Source: Streptacidiphilus sp. P02-A3a
GTDB taxonomy: Bacteria > Actinomycetota > Actinomycetes > Streptomycetales > Streptomycetaceae
NCBI RefSeq assembly: GCF_014084105.1
Contig: NZ_CP048289.1
Location: 2,861,922 to 2,925,921, forward strand
Length of the DNA stretch: 64,000 nt
Direction of reading: 5' to 3'
Positions 58,982 through 64,000 of this stretch are shown piece by piece; the first letter of the stretch is position 1; every line of letters starts with the position of its first letter. The notes beneath the pieces were generated by a model. The model was not told the DNA's origin. It saw nothing but the letters and a program-made list of their open reading frames with translations, and did no database searches. The position numbers and the translations under genes are program-made.

Positions 58982-60064
58982 ATGACCAGCCACAGCAACG
59001 GCGCCGCGCCGGGGACGGCCGCGACCGCCTCACCCGCGAGCCGCACCCGCCCGTCCGCGCGACCGACCGCCCCGTCCGCGCCGCAACCCGCCGTCCTGGC
59101 CCGCGACCTCGTCAAGACCTACCAGGTCAAGGGCCGTTCGGAGGCGGTACGCGCGCTCGACGGGCTCAGCATCACGGTCGAGCCCGGCATCGTCTTCGGA
59201 CTGCTCGGCCCGAACGGCGCGGGCAAGTCCACCACCGTCAAGATCCTCACCACCCTCGCCGCCGCCGACAGCGGCAGCGCCACCGTGGCCGGTCTGGACG
59301 TCGCCCGCGACCCGGCCGCGGTCCGCCGCGCCATCGGTGTGGTCGCCCAGCGCTCCGGCGCCGACCCGGTCGCCACCGGCCGCGAGAACCTGCTGCTCCA
59401 GGGCCGCCTCTACGGCCTGCGCGGCACCGAACTCGACCGCCGCGCCGACGAGCTGCTGGACCGCTTCGAGCTGTCCGGGGCCGGGCGGCGCCAGGTCAAG
59501 ACGTACTCCGGGGGTATGCAGCGGCGGCTGGACGTCGCCCTCGGGCTGGTCCACCGGCCGCAGGTGCTGTTCCTGGACGAGCCGACCACCGGCCTGGACC
59601 CGGAGGCCCGCACCGCCATGTGGGAGGAGATCACCCGGCTCGCCGGGGACGAGGGGCTGACCATCCTGCTCACCACCCACTACCTGGAGGAGGCCGACCG
59701 GCTGGCCGCTCGGCTGGCCATCGTCGACCGGGGCCGGGTCGTCGTCGAGGGCACCCCGGACTCGCTCAAGGGCGAGCTCCACGGCGACGCCGTCCACGTC
59801 GAACTGCGCGAGACCGCCGCCGACGGGCTGCCGCTGTACGAACTCCTCGGCCGGATCCCCGGGATCCGTGAGATCACCGTGGACGGGCGGCGGGTCAGCG
59901 CCCGCGCGGACGACGGCGCCGCCGCCGTCCCGGCGGTGCTGGCCGCGCTGGACCAGGCCGGCCGCACGGCCGCGTCCGTCACCGTCGCCCGGCCCTCGCT
60001 GGACGACGTCTACCTGCGCCACGCCGGGCGCAGCTTCGCCGACGCCGAAGGAGTCTCCCGATGA
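58982..60064 (+). CDS. ABC exporter ATP-binding protein (DrrA type)
   Basis: 360 residues. Ala/Pro/Thr-rich start, then Walker A GLLGPNGAGKSTTVKILTTL, signature YSGGMQRRLDVALGLVHRP, Walker B VLFLDEPTTGLDP and the H-loop TTHYLEEADRLA. The C-terminal 100 residues (about 245-350) resemble the DrrA regulatory extension. It powers export of hydrophobic drugs or lipids with the permease next to it. ATG 58982; overlaps the permease by 4 bp (ATGA). Confidence 0.95.
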   Translation: MTSHSNGAAPGTAATASPASRTRPSARPTAPSAPQPAVLARDLVKTYQVKGRSEAVRALDGLSITVEPGIVFGLLGPNGAGKSTTVKILTTLAAADSGSATVAGLDVARDPAAVRRAIGVVAQRSGADPVATGRENLLLQGRLYGLRGTELDRRADELLDRFELSGAGRRQVKTYSGGMQRRLDVALGLVHRPQVLFLDEPTTGLDPEARTAMWEEITRLAGDEGLTILLTTHYLEEADRLAARLAIVDRGRVVVEGTPDSLKGELHGDAVHVELRETAADGLPLYELLGRIPGIREITVDGRRVSARADDGAAAVPAVLAALDQAGRTAASVTVARPSLDDVYLRHAGRSFADAEGVSR

Positions 60065-60888
60065 GCAGCGCCACTCTCACCCGGCGGCCCCCGGCCGCGA
60101 CCCGCCCCCGGGCCACCGAGGGCCTGGCCCAGACCTGGTACATGACGCAGCGCCAGTTCATGGCCTTCGCCCGGCAGCCCGCCTATCTGATCATCACTTT
60201 GATCCAACCGGTGATCTGGCTGTTCCTCTTCGGCGCGCTCTTCCACAAGGTGGTCGAACTGCCCGGCTTCGGCGCCGGGAGCTACCTCGACTACCTGGTC
60301 CCCGGGGTGATCGTGATGAGCGCGGTCTCCGCCAACATGTGGGCCGGGATGGGCACCCTGGAGGAGATCGAGCGGGGCACGCTGAACCGCTTCCTGATCA
60401 CCCCGGTCCGCCGCAGCGCGCTGATGAACGCCAACGTGATCGCGCAGTCGGTGACCACCGCGCTCCAGTCGCTGATCATCGTCGGGCTCGGCTGGGCCGG
60501 CGGGGCGCACTACCCCGGCGGGCTGCCGGGCGTGCTGGTGCTGGTGGTCGCCTCCTCGGCACTGGGCACCATCTTCGGCGCGTTCTCCAACGCCCTGGGG
60601 ATGCTGGTCCGCGAACGCGAGTCGATCATCGGCATCAACACCCTCCTGCTGCTGCCGCTGACCTTCCTGTCGTCGGCGTTCATGGCCCCGGCGCTGATGC
60701 CGCACTGGATGCAGGTGGTGGCCCGGTTCAACCCGGTGAACTGGGCGCTGGAGGCCGGGCGCGCGGCAATGGCGGCCGAGCCCGACTGGTGGTCGGTGTT
60801 CAGCCACGGCAGTTGGACGCTGCTGCTCGCGGCCTTCGCGGTCTGGCTGTCCCTGCGGACCTTCCGCTCGTACCAGAAATCGGTCTGA
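60061..60888 (+). CDS. ABC-2 type permease (DrrB type)
   Basis: 275 residues with about six transmembrane helices: FARQPAYLIITLIQPVIWLFLFGALFHKV, YLDYLVPGVIVMSAVSANMWAGMG, LEEIERGTLNRFLITPVRRSALMNANVIAQSVTTALQSLIIVGLGW, PLTFLSSAFMAPALMPHWMQVVARFNPVNW. The ABC2 signature is clear. It pairs with the ATPase gene it overlaps. Confidence 0.95.
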   Translation: MSSATLTRRPPAATRPRATEGLAQTWYMTQRQFMAFARQPAYLIITLIQPVIWLFLFGALFHKVVELPGFGAGSYLDYLVPGVIVMSAVSANMWAGMGTLEEIERGTLNRFLITPVRRSALMNANVIAQSVTTALQSLIIVGLGWAGGAHYPGGLPGVLVLVVASSALGTIFGAFSNALGMLVRERESIIGINTLLLLPLTFLSSAFMAPALMPHWMQVVARFNPVNWALEAGRAAMAAEPDWWSVFSHGSWTLLLAAFAVWLSLRTFRSYQKSV

Positions 60889-60903
60889 CCGTTCCAACCC
60901 GGC

Positions 60904-60932
60904 TGGCCCGCCGTTCAGGTGACGGCGGGTCA
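60904..60932 (+). terminator. Terminator after the ABC exporter
   Basis: An 11-bp stem with one G-T pair (60904-60914 with 60922-60932), 7-base loop, 16 bp after the stop. No T-run. Confidence 0.6.
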
Positions 60933-61024
60933 GTTGGACCCGGGACGCCTCTTTTGCGATGATCCACGTCGATGGGCTGACGCATCCCGGCGTCCCGGCC
61001 CCGGCGGACGGCGGGAGGCGCGTG

Positions 61025-61468
61025 GTGTCGGTCCACGCCGAGCACACGGTCACCGTCCGCCAGCCGGTCGCCGAGGTCTTCGCCTTCCTCGCCGACGGGC
61101 TGAACAATCCGCGCTGGCGGCCCGAGGTGAGCGGCGTCCGGCTGCTGTCCGACGCCGGAACCGCCGCGCGGGCGGGTGCGCGGTACGCCCAGACGCTGAC
61201 CGGACCGGGGGGCGTGACCATCCCGGGGGACTACCTGCTGACCGCCTGCGAGCCGCCGCACCGCCTGGAGTTCGAGGTGGTCGCCGGCCCCGGACGACCG
61301 ACCGGCTCCTTCACCCTGCGCGAGTCCGCTCAGGCCGGGACCGAGGTGGTCTTCGCCCTCGATCTCGCGCTCACCGGAGCGCTGGTCGCACTGGCCGCGA
61401 TGATCCGGAAGCTGGCCCAGCAGGAGGTCGCCAACCTCGACAACCTCCAGGCCGCGCTGGACAGCTGA
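61025..61468 (+). CDS. SRPBCC family protein
   Basis: 147 residues. SVHAEHTVTVRQPVAEVFAFLADGLNNPRWRPEVSGVRLL opens the helix-grip fold, then TIPGDYLLTACEPPHRLEFEVVAG and GSFTLRESAQAGTEVVFALDLALTG, ending in a long helix. It matches the polyketide_cyc2 subgroup. The ligand is unknown. I prefer GTG 61025, 6 bp after GGGAGG; the frame also has ATG 60959. Confidence 0.85.
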   Translation: MSVHAEHTVTVRQPVAEVFAFLADGLNNPRWRPEVSGVRLLSDAGTAARAGARYAQTLTGPGGVTIPGDYLLTACEPPHRLEFEVVAGPGRPTGSFTLRESAQAGTEVVFALDLALTGALVALAAMIRKLAQQEVANLDNLQAALDS

Positions 61469-61663
61469 GTCCTCGCCGAACGCCCCGCGCGGCCGAGCGG
61501 TCCCGCCGCTCCGGCACCGGGGGACTCCCAGCTGACGCCTAGACTTCATCCTGGAACGGTCCCCGGCGTAGCGATCCGTCCATCTGTCGGTGCCACCATC
61601 CTCCGGCGCAGGCAGTTGGTGGAGTCCCCGCGCAGGGGACGCGGTATCGACCATGAGGACCCA

Positions 61664-62977
61664 GTGACAGCGTCAACGAGTGCGCCCGTGCAACGGGATC
61701 CCCGGCCCCCCTGGCGGGGCCCGATCCGCCGACCCTCGTCAGGGAGCGGCGTCGACTCGGTACTGGTGTCGCTGCGGGCGGCCGTTCCCGCGCTGCTGCT
61801 GTTCATATCCGCCAGAGCGGTCGGCCTGGGGGCGGTGCTGCTGCTCAGCCCGTCCTCCGCCGGATACGCGCTGCGCCGCCTGGCCGTGCACTGGGACGCC
61901 TACTGGTACCTGGACATAGCTCAGCACGGCTACGACCACGCGATCCGCGCGCCGATGCCGGGCCAGGACCACCACCGGTACACCAACCTGGCCTTCTTCC
62001 CGGTGTACCCGGCCCTGATCCGGGCGCTGCACACGGTGCTGCCGGTACTGCCGTGGGGGGTCGCCGGGCTGGTCACGGCCGGGCTCTGCGCGCTGGTCGC
62101 GGCCTGGGGCATCCACGCGGCGGTGGCCCACCGCTACGGCCCGCGGGTGGCCACCCTGGCCGCGCTGCTGTGGGGGATCGCCCCGACCGCCGTCGTCGAG
62201 TCCGCCGGGTACAGCGAGAGCGCGTTCACGGCGCTGACCGCCTGGGCGCTGTTCGCGGTGCTGAAACGCCGCTGGCTGACCGCCGGGGTGCTCGCGCTGC
62301 TGGCCGGGCTGACCCGTCCGACCGGCATCGCGGTGGTGGCGGCGCTGTGCGCGGCGGCGGCGCTACAGGTCTGGGAGACCCTACGGGAACGCGGGACCGG
62401 CCCGGGCTGGCTGGACGGCCCGTACCGGCTGGCGACCGGCAAGCAGGAGATCCGGCCCGAGCAGCCGGTCGCGCTGTGGCGGCCGATCACCGCCGCGCTG
62501 ATCTCGCCACTGGGCTGGCTGGGCTTCGTGGCCTGGACCGGGCTGCGACTGCACAAGTGGAACGCCTACTTCAAGATCCAGGCGCTGTGGAAGTCACGCT
62601 TCGACTTCGGCCACACCACCGGCGCCGACTTCAGGATCCTGTTCACCCACAGCGCCCCGGTCAACCTCTACTTCCCGGTGGGTGCCTGTGCGCTGATCGC
62701 CGCGGTGCTGCTGCTGGCGGTCACCGTCGCCCAGCGCCAGCCGCTGCCGTTCCTGGTGCTGGGCCTGGTGATGGTGGTCATCACGATCGGCGACGCCGCC
62801 TACTTCTCCTCGCGCGCCCGGTTCCTGCTCCCGGCCTTCCCGCTGCTGCTGCCGCTGGCGTCCGGCCTGGCCCGGACCCGCAACCGGACGGTGCTGGTGG
62901 CGGTACTGGTCGCGACGACCGCGGTCTCCGCGCTGTACGGCGCCTACCTGATGCTCTACTCGCCCAGCCCGCCGTGA
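61664..62977 (+). CDS. PIG-V-like mannosyltransferase, integral membrane
   Basis: 437 residues with about nine to ten transmembrane helices. The signature HWDAYWYLDIAQHGYDH (about 85-101) and NLAFFPVYPALIRALHTVLP match the GT-C glycosyltransferases of the PIG-V/actinobacterial mannosyltransferase group, which use polyprenyl-phosphate mannose outside the membrane. An Asp in WDAYWY is the presumed catalytic base. The acceptor is unknown. GTG 61664 follows GAGGACC. Confidence 0.88.
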   Translation: MTASTSAPVQRDPRPPWRGPIRRPSSGSGVDSVLVSLRAAVPALLLFISARAVGLGAVLLLSPSSAGYALRRLAVHWDAYWYLDIAQHGYDHAIRAPMPGQDHHRYTNLAFFPVYPALIRALHTVLPVLPWGVAGLVTAGLCALVAAWGIHAAVAHRYGPRVATLAALLWGIAPTAVVESAGYSESAFTALTAWALFAVLKRRWLTAGVLALLAGLTRPTGIAVVAALCAAAALQVWETLRERGTGPGWLDGPYRLATGKQEIRPEQPVALWRPITAALISPLGWLGFVAWTGLRLHKWNAYFKIQALWKSRFDFGHTTGADFRILFTHSAPVNLYFPVGACALIAAVLLLAVTVAQRQPLPFLVLGLVMVVITIGDAAYFSSRARFLLPAFPLLLPLASGLARTRNRTVLVAVLVATTAVSALYGAYLMLYSPSPP

Positions 62978-63063
62978 CCCCGGTCGTGACGCCCTCCCGG
63001 TGACCCGGCTGACCCGGCGCGCGGTCGTCCGGCGCACCGGGTCCCGGGGCGGGGCCGCTGCCG

Positions 63064-63297
63064 CTAGAGGTGGTCGTGGACGCGCCGGGTCAGCTGCCGC
63101 GTCCATCCGGCCAGCTCCGCCCGGCGCTGCGGCTCGCCCCCGCACAACGCGCTGACCTGGTCGTCGGTGAGCCGGTCGGGGCCGCCGCTGTCCAGCAGTA
63201 CCGACAGCTGCGCGAGCACGCCCGCCAGCCGGTCGGCGTCGTCGTGGCCGAGGGTGACGCTCGGGTGGAAGTGGCCGATGGTGACGGAACCAGGCAT
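63064..63297 (-). CDS. Small hypothetical protein
   Basis: 77 residues: MPGSVTIGHFHPSVTLGHDD, then DADRLAGVLAQLSVLLDSGG and DQVSALCGGEPQRRAELAGWTRQLTRRVHDHL. Helical, His- and Asp-containing, with no known motif. ATG 63297 follows ACAGGAGG at ideal spacing, which is why I start here rather than at the frame start 63351. It lies just downstream of dodecin on the same strand. Confidence 0.7.
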   Translation of the reverse strand: MPGSVTIGHFHPSVTLGHDDADRLAGVLAQLSVLLDSGGPDRLTDDQVSALCGGEPQRRAELAGWTRQLTRRVHDHL

Positions 63298-63402
63298 GTC
63301 TGCCTCCTGTGGTCGGTTGCCTCCACCGTACGGCGGTATCCAGGCCCGCACCTCTCGTGCCGGACCGGCCGCGCCCGACCGCCGGGCACCACGACGCGGT
63401 TA

Positions 63403-63648
63403 CTACGACGCGTAGTTGGCGGAGGGGGCCGCTTCCTCCACGTCCTCCAGCCGGAAGCCGATCTTCAGCCCCACCTGGAACTGGCTGACCTGCCCGTCGG
63501 CGATCCGGCCGCGCACCTGCGTCACCTCGAACCAGTCCAGCCCGCGCAGGGTGCGCGCGGCCCGGTCCACCCCGTTGCGGATGGCAGCCTCGACGCTCTC
63601 GGACGAGGACCCGACGATCTCGGTCACCCGATAGGTGTGGTCGCTCAT
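63403..63648 (-). CDS. Dodecin (flavin-binding)
   Basis: 81 residues. SDHTYRVTEIVGSSSESVEAAIRNGVDRAARTLRGLDWFEVTQVRGRIADGQVSQFQVGLKIGFRLE is the dodecin fold: beta-alpha-beta-beta with the aromatic stacking tryptophan W39 (LDWFEV) that holds riboflavin or CoA/FMN in the 12-mer. It stores or buffers flavin. ATG 63648 follows GACGGAG. Confidence 0.95.
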   Translation of the reverse strand: MSDHTYRVTEIVGSSSESVEAAIRNGVDRAARTLRGLDWFEVTQVRGRIADGQVSQFQVGLKIGFRLEDVEEAAPSANYAS

Positions 63649-63787
63649 GACGTGCTCCGTCCTGCCGACTTTTAGCTACCCGTCCACCCTCCCGCACCGC
63701 CGCCCCCCGCGCGCGCCGAGGCGGTGCCCGGCGATCTGAGTACCCGTACTCAGGCGCCCGGCGGACGGCGCGGCGAGAATGCCGTCC

Positions 63788-64000
63788 ATGGCTTCTGCGC
63801 GGACGTTCCTGCCGAACCCGCCCGGCCGGGTCGGCCGCCGCCGGTCACGGGGCGTGGACGCGGTGGTGGGTGTGGCCCTGGTGCTGGGCGAGGGGCTCGC
63901 GGCCGGCGGCGTGCTCTACCTCTCCCAACTGCGGCAGTGGGGCATGACCCCGGCGGCCTCCCTCGACCACTCGTCCTGGACACTGGCCGAGCACTGGATC
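63788..64000 (+). CDS. Membrane protein, 5' portion (runs off the window)
   Basis: The first 71 residues only. A basic N-terminus (MASARTFLPNPPGRVGRRRSRG) is followed by one hydrophobic helix (VDAVVGVALVLGEGLAAGGVLYLSQL, about 23-47). It lies divergently from dodecin. The start has no strong ribosome binding site (GAATGCCGTCC), so the exact start is uncertain. No family can be named from this fragment. Confidence 0.55.
   Translation, partial: MASARTFLPNPPGRVGRRRSRGVDAVVGVALVLGEGLAAGGVLYLSQLRQWGMTPAASLDHSSWTLAEHWI

Noticed and set aside
61585..61607. TGTCGGTG before the mannosyltransferase as a PafBC promoter
   Set aside because: The -10 position reads CTCCGG.

Overview
The window is high-GC actinobacterial chromosome, almost certainly from the Streptomycetaceae (Streptomyces, Kitasatospora or Streptacidiphilus). 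Evidence is the strong third-position GC bias, frequent GTG starts, a complete Pup-proteasome locus next to pafBC-tatA-tatC, and Streptomyces-type small proteins (DUF5999-like, DUF6643-like). It looks like core chromosome. I see no tRNA, rRNA, CRISPR array, insertion sequence or phage module.

Layout. 1-4 kb: tail of an unidentified gene, a SanA/YdcF-like membrane protein, DNA polymerase IV and a PRC-barrel/DUF2382 stress protein. 4-7.3 kb: tandem glycine riboswitch driving a stand-alone gcvP. 7.4-21.4 kb: housekeeping and regulatory genes (GCS2-type ligase, CPBP protease-like protein, PadR, Clp-N protein, NUDIX hydrolase, hexapeptide acyltransferase, divergent MFS/ROK pair, SHOCT protein, RsbW-like kinase, Cds1-like PLP enzyme, SRPBCC protein, DeoR regulator). 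21.6-29.4 kb: a polytopic protein with alpha/beta-hydrolase motifs, a beta-helix/AAA+ fusion, MOSC, DUF6643-like and PAC2 proteins. 29.6-41.3 kb: metH, HAD phosphatase, a solute-binding lipoprotein, an orphan response regulator with a RecB-family exonuclease, an M50/CBS protease, TrmI, a small secreted protein and a ferredoxin. 41.5-54.7 kb: arc, dop, pup, an endonuclease VII remnant, prcB, prcA, pafA, two FKBP isomerases, pafB, pafC, two small proteins, tatA and tatC. 54.8-64 kb: a Ski2/HelY-type helicase with an apparent one-base frameshift, PadR plus a DrrAB-type exporter, an SRPBCC protein, a PIG-V-like mannosyltransferase, a small hypothetical, dodecin and the start of a membrane protein.

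The main discovery is regulatory. The promoter signature known in mycobacteria as RecA-NDp (TTGTCRGTG-N8-TAnnnT), which depends on the PafB/PafC activator, occurs with an intact core and correct spacing upstream of five genes here: the NUDIX hydrolase, the RecB-family exonuclease/response-regulator pair, dop, pup and the helicase. A one-mismatch version lies before dinB. Three of these sites place the transcription start at or within a few bases of an ATG, suggesting leaderless mRNAs. As pafBC lies in the same window, I infer a local PafBC DNA-damage regulon joining lesion bypass, nucleotide-pool cleaning, nucleolytic repair, a helicase and pupylation.

Other points for a second look are the helicase frameshift in a C-run within an 18-bp tandem repeat, an endonuclease VII fragment squeezed between pup and prcB, the hydrolase with a large membrane insert, the beta-helix/AAA+ fusion, and several clean inverted repeats that look like operators.
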